Part shown: in pieces, positions 35,235-45,273 of the stretch | Numbering within the stretch: the stretch's first letter is position 1 | How the letters are laid out: each line of letters begins with the position of its first letter | NCBI RefSeq assembly: GCF_001039275.2 | Contig: NZ_CP030117.1 | Coordinates: 6,055,001-6,119,000, forward strand | Reading direction: 5' to 3' | Source: Brevibacillus brevis | GTDB taxonomy: Bacteria > Bacillota > Bacilli > Brevibacillales > Brevibacillaceae | DNA length: 64,000 bases | Notes under the pieces: generated by a model | What the model was told of the DNA's origin: nothing | What the model saw: the letters and a program-made list of their open reading frames with translations, nothing else | Databases searched by the model: none | Program-made: the position numbers and the translations under genes

Positions 35235-36956
35235 CTACACTCTCTCAAGCCATTCCTTCACGAACGCCTCTACTTGCGCAGAAGTGCTCATCTGTAAAAT
35301 CGTATCAATCTGCTTCGCTGCGTCCTCCACACTCAAACGACTCAGTTGTTGGCGCGCAGGCAATATGCTCCCTGCACTCATACTAAATTCATCCAGACCC
35401 ATTCCCAACAGAATCGGGATCGCGATTGGATCGCCCGCCATCTCCCCGCACATACCGACCCATTTGTTCTGCGCGTGCCCTGCTTTTATGACGTTGTGCA
35501 GCAAGCGCAAAACGGCAGGATGATAAGGCTGGTAGAGATAAGCGACCTTCTCGTTCATACGGTCGGCTGCCATTGTGTATTGTATTAAATCATTGGTTCC
35601 AATGCTGAAAAAGTCAACCTCGCGTGCAAATTGATCGGCCATCAGTGCCGCAGCAGGGATCTCAATCATGATACCCACTTCAATCTGATCGGATACTGCC
35701 ATTCCGCGATTTATCAAAGATTTTTTCTCTTCTTCCAAAATCGCTTTCGCCTGGCGGAACTCCTCCAGTGTCGCAATCATCGGAAACATGATTTTCAGAT
35801 TGCCGTGTACACTTGCGCGCAATAGAGCACGCAACTGCGTACGAAACAGTTCTTGGTTGTCGAGACACAGCCGGATGGCGCGGTGTCCAAGAAACGGGTT
35901 CATTTCTTCTGGCAAAGCCAAGTAAGAGAGATGCTTGTCCCCGCCAATGTCCAAAGTACGAATAACCACCGGGCGGTCACCCATATGCTCTAGCACGTGC
36001 TTGTACGCGAGGTATTGTTCCTCTTCCGTCGGAAAATCATTGCGTCCCATGTATAGAAACTCCGTGCGGAACAGCCCGACACCTTCAGCACCATTGGCGA
36101 TTGCCCCAGCAACATCTTCAGGACTTCCGATATTGGCGGCAAGCTCGACATGATGATTGTCCAACGTGACCGTTTTATCGTTCACAAGCTTCGCCAGTTC
36201 GGCTTTTTGCGCTTCGTAATCTGCCTGCTTGCGTTTGTAGACAGCGATTTCCTCTTCACTCGGGTCAATAATCGCGATCCCTTCATGCCCATCGAGAATG
36301 ACGAGTGTCGCAGGCTGAACGGCACGAGTGATCCCTTGTGTTCCAACAACAGCAGGAATCTCCAGAGAACGTGCCATAATCGCAGAATGCGAGGTTCGTC
36401 CCCCAATGTCTGTAACGAAGCCTTTGACATAGCGGCGGTCTAATTGGGCCGTATCGGAAGGCGTCAAATCATCCGCTACAATGATCACTTCCTCTGTCAG
36501 CTCCCCGAGTCCTGCAAACGGTACCCCGAGCAAGTAAGAAAGTACACGTTTGGTAACGTCACGAATATCTGCTGCTCTCTCCCGCATGTATTCGTTGTCC
36601 ATTTGCTCGAAAAGTCCGATGAATGCTTGTGCGACATCATTCAAGGCACTTTCAGCGTTTGTCTTTTCGTTTGAGATTTTATCTTTGACGGTATCGACCA
36701 GTTCCGGGTCTTCCAAGACGAGCAGGTGAGCTTTGAAAATGTCTGCATGATCCGTTCCCATCTCCCGCTCCACGCGCAGAACGATGTCCTCCAAATCATT
36801 TTTTGCTCGAGCCAACGCCTCTTGAAAGCGTTGGATTTCACTCGCCGGATCTTCAATCGCTACGGTATTGATCTGTAAGTCGGGCGTTGTCAGTAAAAAC
36901 GCCTTGCCAATGGCTATACCTGTTGAAGCTTTTACACCTGTGATCTTTTGGGACAT
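35235..36956 (-). CDS. ptsI: PTS enzyme I
   Basis: A 573-residue phosphoenolpyruvate-protein phosphotransferase. The N-terminal HPr-binding helices precede the active histidine in [15 protein letters not shown]; the C-terminal barrel has [55 protein letters not shown] and the cysteine in [10 protein letters not shown]. Start at 36956 ([11 protein letters not shown]), since the upstream TTG lacks a ribosome site. It is downstream of mtlD by 17 bases, so in this genome the general PTS genes sit at the end of the mannitol operon. Confidence 0.96.
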   Translation of the reverse strand: MSQKITGVKASTGIAIGKAFLLTTPDLQINTVAIEDPASEIQRFQEALARAKNDLEDIVLRVEREMGTDHADIFKAHLLVLEDPELVDTVKDKISNEKTNAESALNDVAQAFIGLFEQMDNEYMRERAADIRDVTKRVLSYLLGVPFAGLGELTEEVIIVADDLTPSDTAQLDRRYVKGFVTDIGGRTSHSAIMARSLEIPAVVGTQGITRAVQPATLVILDGHEGIAIIDPSEEEIAVYKRKQADYEAQKAELAKLVNDKTVTLDNHHVELAANIGSPEDVAGAIANGAEGVGLFRTEFLYMGRNDFPTEEEQYLAYKHVLEHMGDRPVVIRTLDIGGDKHLSYLALPEEMNPFLGHRAIRLCLDNQELFRTQLRALLRASVHGNLKIMFPMIATLEEFRQAKAILEEEKKSLINRGMAVSDQIEVGIMIEIPAAALMADQFAREVDFFSIGTNDLIQYTMAADRMNEKVAYLYQPYHPAVLRLLHNVIKAGHAQNKWVGMCGEMAGDPIAIPILLGMGLDEFSMSAGSILPARQQLSRLSVEDAAKQIDTILQMSTSAQVEAFVKEWLERV

Positions 36957-36973
36957 CGTAACACCAGCCTCTC

Positions 36974-38134
36974 TCAATGGCTACCTGACCATTCCTTCAA
37001 TCTGCGTGCCTGTTCGCGCACGATCTCCTCAAGTGGATGACTTGCCGGAATGCCGGTACAATTGTGTAATGTATTTTCCCATCCAAACTCTTTCAGGCTT
37101 GCTTGTATCCGTGCGGACTCCGCATCCTCGGGATAGTCGAATGCCAGTGCCGCAGCAATTGCCAGACCTAAATGCTCTGGATTCATTCCTTTTTCCATGC
37201 ATTGTAGTGCTGGTCCGACCAAACGATCTTGCTGCGATAGCTTGCGGATCGGCGAACGCGCCACCCTGACAATATCGTCAGACAACAATGGGTTGGTGTA
37301 TCTGCCAAGGATTTTTTCTACATACTGCCCATGAACTTGCGGGTCAAATCCGTACTTGGCAGCAAGCAGTGCACCTGTCTCCTGAAGAGCCCCGCGTGTC
37401 GCCTGAACGATCCGGTCGTCTCGCATCGCTTCATCAATCGTTTTCATCCCCAGCTGATACCCCAGGTACGCGATGACCGCATGACCTGTGTTGACGGTAA
37501 ACAGCTTTCTTTCGATGTACGGCGCGAGATCCTCCACATAGGTAACGCCCTCAATGGACGGGACTTCTCCAACCATCTGCGACGAATCTACCACCCATTC
37601 GAAAAACGGTTCCACCATAACCAGAAGCTTGTCATCATGCTGCTGCAAAGGAACAATCCGATCTACGGCTGCATTGGGGAATCCGATCCATTGTGCTGCC
37701 TCGGCTTGAACCGATTCCGTCAGATGCCCATACACATGCTCCTTCAGCTTCTCGCTGCCACCAATCATGTTTTCGCATGCAATCACATTGAGTGGCTTCG
37801 CATGAACAGAAAGTCTCCGGGTAATGCCGGCTGCGATGGCCCCTGCAATATGCGGAAGAATGTTGGGACCAACTGCCGTCGTAACCAAATCGGCAGTTGC
37901 GATCGCTTCAGCTACCGCCGCTACATCCTGACCATTTATCGCTCGAACTCCTTCCACGACCGACTCCGGTTTTCCTGTTGTTGCTAGTTGCACGCGATAC
38001 ATTTTTCGCTCATTCAGCTCATCGACCAAAGCCGCATTGACATCCACAAACGCAATTTCATAGCCAGCCTTTTGCAACAGTTGTCCAATAAAGCCTCGCC
38101 CAATATTACCTGCTCCAAAATGTACAGCTAGCAT
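36974..38134 (-). CDS. mtlD: Mannitol-1-phosphate 5-dehydrogenase
   Basis: A 386-residue NAD-dependent dehydrogenase that oxidises mannitol-1-phosphate to fructose-6-phosphate. The Rossmann start is [20 protein letters not shown], with [12 protein letters not shown] and the catalytic lysine region in [15 protein letters not shown] (K is in ERKLFTVN). Length is normal. It follows mtlF by six bases. Confidence 0.96.
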   Translation of the reverse strand: MLAVHFGAGNIGRGFIGQLLQKAGYEIAFVDVNAALVDELNERKMYRVQLATTGKPESVVEGVRAINGQDVAAVAEAIATADLVTTAVGPNILPHIAGAIAAGITRRLSVHAKPLNVIACENMIGGSEKLKEHVYGHLTESVQAEAAQWIGFPNAAVDRIVPLQQHDDKLLVMVEPFFEWVVDSSQMVGEVPSIEGVTYVEDLAPYIERKLFTVNTGHAVIAYLGYQLGMKTIDEAMRDDRIVQATRGALQETGALLAAKYGFDPQVHGQYVEKILGRYTNPLLSDDIVRVARSPIRKLSQQDRLVGPALQCMEKGMNPEHLGLAIAAALAFDYPEDAESARIQASLKEFGWENTLHNCTGIPASHPLEEIVREQARRLKEWSGSH

Positions 38135-38140
38135 AGGGGA

Positions 38141-38575
38141 TTACACCTCCTCGGAGAACATCGCAATGATTTCTTCCGCCGAAGCCGCGTTTACAATCCG
38201 TTTGACGTTTTCCTCCTCGGAGCAAAGAATCGCGATGTTCGAGAGCACCTCCAGATGTTCGTCTCCAACAGCAGCAATGCCCACCAGCAAATATGCTGTA
38301 TTGCCTTCTCCGAAATCTACGCCCTCCGGAACCTGAATGATGGAGATCCCGGTGGATTGAATCTCTGCCTTGGATTCGTTCGTTCCATGAGGGATGGCTA
38401 CGCCGCTTCCGATATATGTGGTCGCCAACTGCTCGCGCTCTTGCATTTTCTCTATATACGCCTCCGTTACGTGGCCTGCACGCACAAGCAATTGTCCAGC
38501 CAGTCTGATCGCCTCTTCTTTATTGGCTACCTTTACATTCAACATGATTTTTTCTGCTGTCAGTATGTTTTTCAT
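38141..38575 (-). CDS. mtlF: Mannitol PTS enzyme IIA
   Basis: A 144-residue EIIA of the mannitol-fructose type. The phospho-histidine is in GSGVAIPHGTNESK. Family landmarks are LATTYIGSG and YLLVGIAAVGDEHLEVLSNI. Start at 38575 gives an ATGA overlap with mtlR. It passes phosphate from HPr to the EIIB domain of MtlA. Confidence 0.95.
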   Translation of the reverse strand: MKNILTAEKIMLNVKVANKEEAIRLAGQLLVRAGHVTEAYIEKMQEREQLATTYIGSGVAIPHGTNESKAEIQSTGISIIQVPEGVDFGEGNTAYLLVGIAAVGDEHLEVLSNIAILCSEEENVKRIVNAASAEEIIAMFSEEV

Positions 38576-40677
38576 TTCGTTCTCTCCATTCCTATCTTTT
38601 TGAGGCAAAACGCATACATTTTGCCCGCTATATAATCAGCCATTTGCTGTGTTTCTCCTGTTTTCAAAACCGCTTGCATTTCTTCTTCAATCAAAAGGGA
38701 GCTGATCTCGCTGAGTACTTCCAGCCCTTCCTTCGGCACTTCTTTTGGCCCTAACAAGAGCAGGAGCATATCAATGGATATCACTTCTTCATCCATCGAA
38801 CGAAGAAGCACAGGCTCTCGTAATTGGTGAAACGTAAAAGACGCCCGATTCACTGCTTCATTTCTTCCGTGAAAAAGGGCCAAGGATGTTCCTGGAATCC
38901 CCAAACCACCGAGCTTTTCCCGCTCGATCAACTGCTTGACTACCGGTTCGACCTCCTCGATCGTTCCACGTTCTTTCAGCCTCTTGCTGATTTGTCTCAA
39001 AAGCTGGGCGATGTCTTGATCACGGTTATCCCATCTCATTCCCCACAGCCCGTCGTAAAGCTCATTGGCATACGCAGCGTAGTATTGCATGGCCCTTAGT
39101 TGTTCGATGGACTGCTGTCCTGCGGGAACTAACTGACTTTTCTCCTGATGGGATTGTTTCTGACTCGTCGTGTGTAATTGATATTTAATTTTTTGGATAT
39201 CGTCTGGCGGAAGCAGCGGGCTGACCACGACATATTCCGCTGGATCGAGCGGCAATGGAAGGGTGGAAATGATTAAGTCATAATCCGTTGCCGGGACCTC
39301 TTCCAAATCAAACATGGACAGATTTTTCAGGCTGACGATCTCCGGTATTTCTTTTTTGATACGCGTTGCCAAAATCTTGGAGGAGCCGATCCCGCTGGAG
39401 CATACCACCAATGCCCGGTACCACTGCTGCTCATGGCGCGTTCTCTCCAATGCCGCACCAAGATGCATCACCAGGTACCCGATCTCTTCATCTGGAACCT
39501 GTAGCTCTGGCAAAACTATATGGACCGCTTCGCTTGTTACGGCAAACAGCTCTGGATAGTTTTGCTTGATCTGCTCGAGAATCGGATTGCGAATCTCCAT
39601 CTTCCGCTGTAATCGGTACAACGCTGGCTCCAAATGCGTCAGCAGACCATGGAACAGCGAGGCGTCATTGCCAAGCGGAATGTCCAAGCGTTCTTCGCAG
39701 GCTTGAATGAAGCGTTTCGTAATAACTATGAGCTCCGTGTTTTCGGGCCATACCTGGTCATCCGGAGAATGCCGCAGCTTGGCTCCCCGCAAATGCATCG
39801 TAATATAGCCGATCTCATCCGCCGGGATTTCCATTTGGAAAATTTGCTTCAGCCGCTCCATGATATTGCTGGCTATTTCGTACTCGGGTGTTCCAATCAA
39901 TTCATTGAGGGTATTCTCGTCAAAATGAATGCCTTCCCCTTTTTCAATCCGTTCCATGGCCAACGCCAAATGGGTGACTAATCCGAGATAGGCGCTGTCT
40001 GCCAAAGGATAGGGAAGCTCCTCGTCCAGATGGCTCAATGCATTCTCGACCTTGATCAGCTTTTCCCGGTCAATCAGGCCAAGCAGCCGTTCCGAAATCG
40101 AGTCGATGTCTCGCAATGCCTTGTTTTGAATATTTTCTTTGATAATCCCAATCAATTCATGATCATCCAGATGCTCGGCAATCAGTCTACTGATCGCCCG
40201 CCGCTTGGACGACTCTGTGCCTTGCAGCTCTACGCCGTACCCTCTTTTGCGCAAGAGTGACAGATCGTAACGAGCAAGCATCGTCTCCAAATCATCCAGA
40301 TCATGACTGATGGTCGCCGTCGTCACTTTCAAATCGATCGCCAGCGAAATCAGCTTGACTGGCTCTGATGCCTCCAAGAGTGCGCACAGGATGATTGCCT
40401 TTCGTTCCTGCACGGTGTATTCCTTCGTCATGTGATGCAGGACAGACATTCTGAGTGCACGCTTTTGCTCGTCAGTCCCGACCACTTCAAGCCCTGAACC
40501 TGTTTTTCTGACTAACTCCAGATCAAATTCATCAAACAAGGAAGCCAGCGTATCCAATTCCCTGTGAACGGTACGACCGCTTACGCCAATCTGTTCGGCG
40601 ATCGAACCAACGGTAACTCCTTTTTGTTCCTTCAATAAAATCTCGATAATAGATCGCTGTCGAGAGGATACATGCAT
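38572..40677 (-). CDS. mtlR: PRD-type mannitol operon activator
   Basis: A 701-residue transcription activator with two N-terminal HTH domains (about 5-60 and 80-140), PRD1 (about 180-280), PRD2 (about 290-400; histidines in YITMHLRGAKLRH and YLVMHLGAALERT), an EIIB-Gat-like domain (about 405-495; cysteine in ALVVCSSGIGSSK) and an EIIA-Mtl-like domain (about 550-690). This matches MtlR of bacilli, which is tuned by phosphorylation from HPr and the mannitol EII. It lies between mtlA and mtlF, ending in overlap with mtlF. Confidence 0.94.
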   Translation of the reverse strand: MHVSSRQRSIIEILLKEQKGVTVGSIAEQIGVSGRTVHRELDTLASLFDEFDLELVRKTGSGLEVVGTDEQKRALRMSVLHHMTKEYTVQERKAIILCALLEASEPVKLISLAIDLKVTTATISHDLDDLETMLARYDLSLLRKRGYGVELQGTESSKRRAISRLIAEHLDDHELIGIIKENIQNKALRDIDSISERLLGLIDREKLIKVENALSHLDEELPYPLADSAYLGLVTHLALAMERIEKGEGIHFDENTLNELIGTPEYEIASNIMERLKQIFQMEIPADEIGYITMHLRGAKLRHSPDDQVWPENTELIVITKRFIQACEERLDIPLGNDASLFHGLLTHLEPALYRLQRKMEIRNPILEQIKQNYPELFAVTSEAVHIVLPELQVPDEEIGYLVMHLGAALERTRHEQQWYRALVVCSSGIGSSKILATRIKKEIPEIVSLKNLSMFDLEEVPATDYDLIISTLPLPLDPAEYVVVSPLLPPDDIQKIKYQLHTTSQKQSHQEKSQLVPAGQQSIEQLRAMQYYAAYANELYDGLWGMRWDNRDQDIAQLLRQISKRLKERGTIEEVEPVVKQLIEREKLGGLGIPGTSLALFHGRNEAVNRASFTFHQLREPVLLRSMDEEVISIDMLLLLLGPKEVPKEGLEVLSEISSLLIEEEMQAVLKTGETQQMADYIAGKMYAFCLKKIGMERTK

Positions 40678-40684
40678 GTCTTCG

Positions 40685-40735
40685 TTCCCTCCTCAACGCC
40701 AAAGAGGGAAGACGCTAGCTCTCACTAGCGTTGAT
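40685..40735 (-). promoter_or_regulatory. Hairpin between mtlA and mtlR
   Basis: ACGCTAG and CTAGCGT pair around TGAGAG. No T run follows, so it is more likely an RNA processing or partial attenuation site that sets lower mtlR than mtlA expression. Confidence 0.4.
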
Positions 40736-40740
40736 TCCCC

Positions 40741-42171
40741 TTATCCCAGGCGTTTGACCAACTTGTCATACTCGGGACTATTCAAGAAATTTTCAATGGA
40801 GATATGCTCCGCAGAAGGCGCTTTGACCTGCGCTCTTTCTGTTAAAGACTTGTGCGTAATGACGATATCAGCGTCACCTGGAATGTCGTTGATCGCCGTA
40901 TTGATGACTGTAATCTCGGTCAGGCCCGCATCCTTGAACTTTTTGCGCAAGGACGCCGCTCCCATCGCACTGGAGCCCATTCCCGCATCGCAAGAGAAGA
41001 CGACTTTTTTCACGTCAGCAGCAGCTACCTCATGCTTCACTGGTGCTTCTACCGCTTCTTGTGCCTGTGCTTTTTTGCCTTTCATCTCTTGCATTTTTTC
41101 TGTCGCTTTTTCCAGTTCATCTTCGTCTGTCTTCGCGCTCATTTTCAAGAGAGCAGATGCGATGAGGAAGGACACGACAGTCGCTGCCAACACACCAGCC
41201 AATACCGGTAGCAATCCACCACGCGGAGCCATTGCAATCAAGGCGAAAATACTACCTGGAGACGGTGGCGCCACCAATCCTGCGCCAAGCAGCGTGAAGG
41301 TAAACACACCAGCCATCCCACCACCAATGGCCGCCAGAATCAGACGCGGATTCATCAGCACATACGGGAAGTAAATTTCGTGGATACCCCCGAAGAAGTG
41401 AATGATGACAGCACCCGGAGCCGATTGCTTGGCACTGCCTCTGCCAGCAAGCCAGTATGCCAACAAAATTCCCAGACCTGGTCCCGGATTGGATTCAAGC
41501 AGGAAGAAAATCGATTGCCCCATCTTCGCCGCTTCATCCAGACCGATCGGGCTCAAAATACCGTGGTTAATCGCATTGTTCAGGAACAGGATCTTCGCTG
41601 GCTCGATGAAAATGCTGGCAAGCGGCAGCAGTCCTGCACCTACAATGACTTCTACACCCGCTGCAAGCGCCTTGCTCAGGCCTACAACGACTGGCCCAAT
41701 TGCTTGGAAAGCCAAAAGTGTCAGTAACCCGCCAACGATACCCGCGGAAAAGTTGTTCACCAGCATTTCAAAGCCGGAACGAATTTTTCCTTCGAACAAC
41801 TGGTCCACTTTTTTGATGACCCAGCCGCCCAAAGGACCCATGATCATGGCTCCCAGGAACATCGGGATGTCTGCACCTACAACAACCCCCATCGTAGCAA
41901 CGGCACCTACGACCCCGCCTCGAACATCATGGACCATTTTCCCGCCGGTATAACCGATCAGCAGTGGCAGTAAATACGTAATCATCGGTCCAACCAGTTT
42001 GGCCAAATTTTCGTTAGGCAGCCAACCTGTTGGGATAAATAAAGCGGTAATTAATCCCCAAGCGATGAAAGCACCGATGTTCGGCATGACCATCGCACTC
42101 AAGAACCGTCCAAACTTTTGTACCGAGACCCGTATTCCACCCGAAGCGTTTTTTGTTTCTACGCTCTCCAT
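40741..42171 (-). CDS. mtlA: Mannitol PTS enzyme IICB
   Basis: A 476-residue permease. The EIIC part (about 1-340) has several membrane segments and the landmarks FLSAMVMPNIGAFIAWGLIT, GGKMVHDVRGGVVGA, the GPGLGIL segment and HFFGGIHEIYFPYVLMNP. A charged linker (about 345-375) leads to EIIB with the phospho-cysteine in VVFSCDAGMGSSAMGA. The EIIA domain is separate (mtlF), as usual in Gram-positives. Start at 42171 behind AAAGGAGGGTTCAGT. It heads the mtl operon and has a candidate cre at its promoter. Confidence 0.95.
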   Translation of the reverse strand: MESVETKNASGGIRVSVQKFGRFLSAMVMPNIGAFIAWGLITALFIPTGWLPNENLAKLVGPMITYLLPLLIGYTGGKMVHDVRGGVVGAVATMGVVVGADIPMFLGAMIMGPLGGWVIKKVDQLFEGKIRSGFEMLVNNFSAGIVGGLLTLLAFQAIGPVVVGLSKALAAGVEVIVGAGLLPLASIFIEPAKILFLNNAINHGILSPIGLDEAAKMGQSIFFLLESNPGPGLGILLAYWLAGRGSAKQSAPGAVIIHFFGGIHEIYFPYVLMNPRLILAAIGGGMAGVFTFTLLGAGLVAPPSPGSIFALIAMAPRGGLLPVLAGVLAATVVSFLIASALLKMSAKTDEDELEKATEKMQEMKGKKAQAQEAVEAPVKHEVAAADVKKVVFSCDAGMGSSAMGAASLRKKFKDAGLTEITVINTAINDIPGDADIVITHKSLTERAQVKAPSAEHISIENFLNSPEYDKLVKRLG

Positions 42172-42227
42172 ACTGAACCCTCCTTTACCCCTATTTATGA
42201 GATGTTGACATGATTGAAATGATAATG

Positions 42228-42275
42228 TGTACACCTCAAATATAAAGCGTTTTCATAGGGGGTAACAACAAAATC
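42228..42275 (-). promoter_or_regulatory. mtlA promoter region with cre-like site
   Basis: On the minus strand TTGTTA and TATATT (18-base spacer) form a promoter. The stretch TGAAAACGCTTTAT (42242-42255) within it matches most of a cre, so CcpA could block this promoter when better sugars are present. Confidence 0.5.
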
Positions 42276-42324
42276 AAAGCGCGAATTTGTCTGACTCGTT
42301 GTTGCCAAAACTTAATTGCCCATA

Positions 42325-42357
42325 GAAAAAAGACCTCTGCTCAGTTGCAGAAGCCTT
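42325..42357 (-). terminator. Terminator upstream of mtlA
   Basis: AGGCTTCTGC pairs with GCAGAGGTCT (two G-T pairs), followed by six T residues. It lies 85 bases past the helicase terminator, and a nine-codon frame behind AGGAG (42362-42391) ends just before it. Confidence 0.7.
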
Positions 42358-42445
42358 CTTACAAATTCTCCGATTCAACCTTGATCACTATGCACACTCC
42401 TAGTTTGTCACAGATCCCCCTAACTATTCGCAGGCAGGTCAACAC

Positions 42446-42483
42446 AAAAAAAGACCGATGCGCACATGTGCACATCAGTCCTT
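42446..42483 (-). terminator. Terminator after helicase gene
   Basis: AAGGACTGATGTGCACATGTGCGCATCGGTCTT forms a long stem on the minus strand, followed by seven T residues. Confidence 0.85.
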
Positions 42484-42504
42484 GCTTGCATTACCGCTCG
42501 CTTC

Positions 42505-44046
42505 CTAGCTGCGTGGTGGACGAGATTCGCCACTGCGTGGACGGGAGTCACCGCTGCGTGGACGAGAGTCACCACTGCGCGGACGAGATTCGCCGCTACG
42601 TGGACGAGATTCACCGCCGCGAGGACGATATTCGCCATTGCGTGGGCGAGATGGACGCTTTCCACCAAAACCGGAACCAGAACCGAAGCCACCTTTTCCT
42701 TTTGGAGGCAGCTTTTTCTTCCCTACACGAAGAGGAGCCTCTTCTGTCAGGCGGACAGGTGTCGTATCCGGCTCTTTGGTCAACAGCTTGAGTGCTGCGG
42801 ATACCAACGTTACGGAATCAACATCCTCCAGCAATTGTTCTGCCAATGTTTTGTAAGCAGACAGATCATCTCTTCCGGACGCTTCCAGGATTTTGTCTAC
42901 CGTCATTTTTTGTTGACCTTCCAGAGCTTCTGCCATCGAAGGAACAGCATGACGCTCCATGCGACGCTTGGTCGTACGCTCAATCAGACGCAGATGGTCA
43001 ATTTCACGGGAAGTAACAAATGTGATCGCGAGACCCGTTTTACCAGCACGTCCCGTTCTTCCGATACGGTGAACGTAGCTCTCGGAGTCTTGTGGAATGT
43101 CAAAGTTGAATACGTGCGTAACCCCGCTGATATCCAGACCGCGGGCTGCAACGTCAGTCGCTACCAATACTTCGATTGTACCTTCTTTGAACTTGCGCAG
43201 TACGCTGTCGCGTTTTGCCTGGTTCAGGTCTCCGTGGATACCTTCTGCTCCATAACCGCGCTTGGTCAGAGCTTCGGACAGCTCATCCACTCTGCGCTTG
43301 GTTCTACCGAATACGATAGCCAGCTCAGGCGAATGAATATCCAGCAAACGGCACAGAACATCGAATTTTTGTCTTTCTGCTACTTCCATATACTGCTGCT
43401 CGATGTTTGGTACGGTTACTTCTTTTGCTTTCACTTGAATAATGGTTGGTTCGCTCATGAACTGCTGAGCGATTTCCTGGATCGCTCTTGGCATCGTCGC
43501 CGAGAAGAGCAATGTTTGACGATTGGTAGGAACCTCTTTCAAGATTTCCTTGATATCGTCGATGAAGCCCATGTTCAGCATTTCATCCGCTTCGTCCAAG
43601 ATCACCATCTCAATCGCATCGAGACGAATCGTTCTTCTTCTCATGTGATCCATGAAACGACCAGGTGTTGCTACGATGATTTGCGGGCGTTTTTTCAACG
43701 CCTTGATTTGACGCGTGATGTCTTGACCACCATAGATTGGCAGGGCAGAGATGTTTTTAAATTGGGCAATTTTATTAATCTCTTCCGCCACCTGAACAGC
43801 CAGCTCACGAGTAGGAGTCAGTACAACCCCTTGAATGTTGCCATTGGTTTCGTCCAAGCGCTCCACCAGTGGAATACCGAATGCAGCTGTTTTACCAGTA
43901 CCTGTTTGTGCCTGACCGATCAGGTCACGACCTTGCAGTGCTACAGGAACTGTTTGATCCTGAATCGCTGTAGCCTCTTCGAAGCCCATGTTGCTCAACG
44001 CTCTAACAATGGAGTGGTGTAAGCCAAAATCATTAAAAGTCGCCAA
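42505..44046 (-). CDS. cshA: DEAD-box RNA helicase (CshA-like)
   Basis: A 513-residue ATP-dependent RNA helicase of cold-shock/degradosome type. Q motif [14 protein letters not shown], motif [12 protein letters not shown], Ia [43 protein letters not shown] and [13 protein letters not shown] are all present. Residues 445-513 are a basic tail; its last 50 residues are [14 protein letters not shown] units that probably bind RNA. The best start is TTG at 44046 behind AAAGGAGA. The leader contains a terminator, so expression may be attenuated. Confidence 0.93.
   Translation of the reverse strand: MATFNDFGLHHSIVRALSNMGFEEATAIQDQTVPVALQGRDLIGQAQTGTGKTAAFGIPLVERLDETNGNIQGVVLTPTRELAVQVAEEINKIAQFKNISALPIYGGQDITRQIKALKKRPQIIVATPGRFMDHMRRRTIRLDAIEMVILDEADEMLNMGFIDDIKEILKEVPTNRQTLLFSATMPRAIQEIAQQFMSEPTIIQVKAKEVTVPNIEQQYMEVAERQKFDVLCRLLDIHSPELAIVFGRTKRRVDELSEALTKRGYGAEGIHGDLNQAKRDSVLRKFKEGTIEVLVATDVAARGLDISGVTHVFNFDIPQDSESYVHRIGRTGRAGKTGLAITFVTSREIDHLRLIERTTKRRMERHAVPSMAEALEGQQKMTVDKILEASGRDDLSAYKTLAEQLLEDVDSVTLVSAALKLLTKEPDTTPVRLTEEAPLRVGKKKLPPKGKGGFGSGSGFGGKRPSRPRNGEYRPRGGESRPRSGESRPRSGDSRPRSGDSRPRSGESRPPRS
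42508..42640. repeat. 21-bp tandem repeats in the helicase tail
   Basis: About six 21-base units (CGTGGACGAGATTCGCCACTG-like, here cut to the pattern) encode the GESRPRS repeats. Copy number could vary between strains. Confidence 0.65.
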
Positions 44047-44087
44047 TGAATGTCAGTCTCCTTTATCAATACCTTCATCTATAAAAT

Positions 44088-44136
44088 TCTCAAAAAAAAG
44101 GGCACTATTCCTTACGATCCGGAACATGCCCTTTTA
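44088..44136 (-). promoter_or_regulatory. Leader terminator upstream of cshA
   Basis: AAAGGGCATGTTCC pairs with GGAATAGTGCCCTTT and is followed by eight T residues, 40 bases before the helicase start. A promoter-like pair TTGCTT-17-TACGAT lies upstream near 44178-44206. As the previous gene has its own terminator at 44252-44293, this hairpin looks like a leader attenuator. Confidence 0.6.
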
Positions 44137-44251
44137 TCCCCGATTGTACGTAGCACCCTAAAGAACATAGCTGTAATCGTACCATGCAATGCCTGAAAAA
44201 GCAAACTGCTTATATACCTAAATTGCCTGATTTTGTGCTGCAACCGTTTGT

Positions 44252-44293
44252 AAAAAATAACAAAGCAGCCCAGAATCAGGCTGCTTGTCTGTT
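44252..44293 (-). terminator. Terminator after solute-binding gene
   Basis: AAGCAGCC pairs with GGCTGCTT around TGATTCTG, followed by T-rich sequence. Confidence 0.75.
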
Positions 44294-44299
44294 ATTGAA

Positions 44300-45157
44300 T
44301 TATTTTACCCATTTGTTGTACAGCTCATCAAACTTCCCTTGCAGTTTCATCTCGTCCATCCACAGATCCAGGTAGTTAGCGAAGATGCTGTCTCCACGGT
44401 GAATCATGTACGCTTTTTCACTCTTGGTGAACGGGTTGTCAGTCAGAGCGGCATACAGGCGGGAGTCTGCTTTGGAATATACAATCGCTTCCAGCGTATC
44501 CGTGATCATCACATCATACTTACCGCTTGCTACCAGACCAGGAATGTCGAGGTTGTTTTGTTCAACAGTCACAGTTGCTTTTGTCAGGTGCTCACGAACG
44601 AATTTTTCGTTGGTGCCTCCTGGATTCACACCAATGCGCACCTCTGGCTTGTTGATATCTGCTACACTCTTGTACTTGTCCTTGTCTTCTGCACGGATGA
44701 GCGGAGCTTTACCGAACATAATATAAGGATCGCTCATGTGTGCTTTTTTCTGGCGGTCTGTGTTGCGCGTTACGCCCCCGACAGCAATATCGAATTTATT
44801 TGCCAAAAGATCGTCCATCAACGTCGGCCATGATGTTTGGACAAAACGCGCCTCTACTCCCAAGCTTTTTGCGAATTCTTTCATCGCGTCGATATCGTAA
44901 CCTTCGAATTGGTTCGTTTTTGGATTCAAATATGTAAACGGTTTGTAGTCACCTGGAGTACCTACGAGGATATAGCCTCTCGCAATGATTTCGTCCAATC
45001 GGGACTCAAACTTCTTCGCTTGCGGTTTTTTAGCAGCTTCAGCAGCTACAGTTTGGACAGGCTTAACCGCTGTTGCGGCAAAAGCACCTGTTCCTGATGT
45101 CATGAGCATAGTTGCAGCGAGTGTGCTCGCCAAGATTGTTTTTGTGAATTTTTTCAT
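44300..45157 (-). CDS. Solute-binding protein with PheC-like sequence
   Basis: A 285-residue exported protein of the family 3 solute-binding fold. The signal peptide is MKKFTKTILASTLAATMLMT with cleavage near GAFA|AT. The mature part reads like cyclohexadienyl dehydratase (PheC): VGTPGDYKPFTYLNP, TSWPTLMDDLLANKFDIAVG, RIGVNPGGTNEKF, DVMITDTLEA and PFTKSEKAYMI. PheC relatives make phenylpyruvate or related products outside the membrane, while others bind amino acids for ABC uptake. No permease or ATPase gene is near, which fits an enzyme or an orphan binder. It is monocistronic. Confidence 0.75.
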   Translation of the reverse strand: MKKFTKTILASTLAATMLMTSGTGAFAATAVKPVQTVAAEAAKKPQAKKFESRLDEIIARGYILVGTPGDYKPFTYLNPKTNQFEGYDIDAMKEFAKSLGVEARFVQTSWPTLMDDLLANKFDIAVGGVTRNTDRQKKAHMSDPYIMFGKAPLIRAEDKDKYKSVADINKPEVRIGVNPGGTNEKFVREHLTKATVTVEQNNLDIPGLVASGKYDVMITDTLEAIVYSKADSRLYAALTDNPFTKSEKAYMIHRGDSIFANYLDLWMDEMKLQGKFDELYNKWVK

Positions 45158-45273
45158 CTGGGTTCTCCTCCTGTTAAACGGTAATGAATTTAGTTATCAG
45201 ACACAAACTCCATCATCCCCCAATGGCATCCCCCCTTTCAAAGAAGAGGACTTACAACCTGTTGAGCTGCCTC

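Noticed and set aside
42420-42692. Valine/alanine-rich 90-codon frame on the minus strand
   Set aside because: It is a shifted reading of the arginine-rich repeat tail of the helicase gene and has no own ribosome site.
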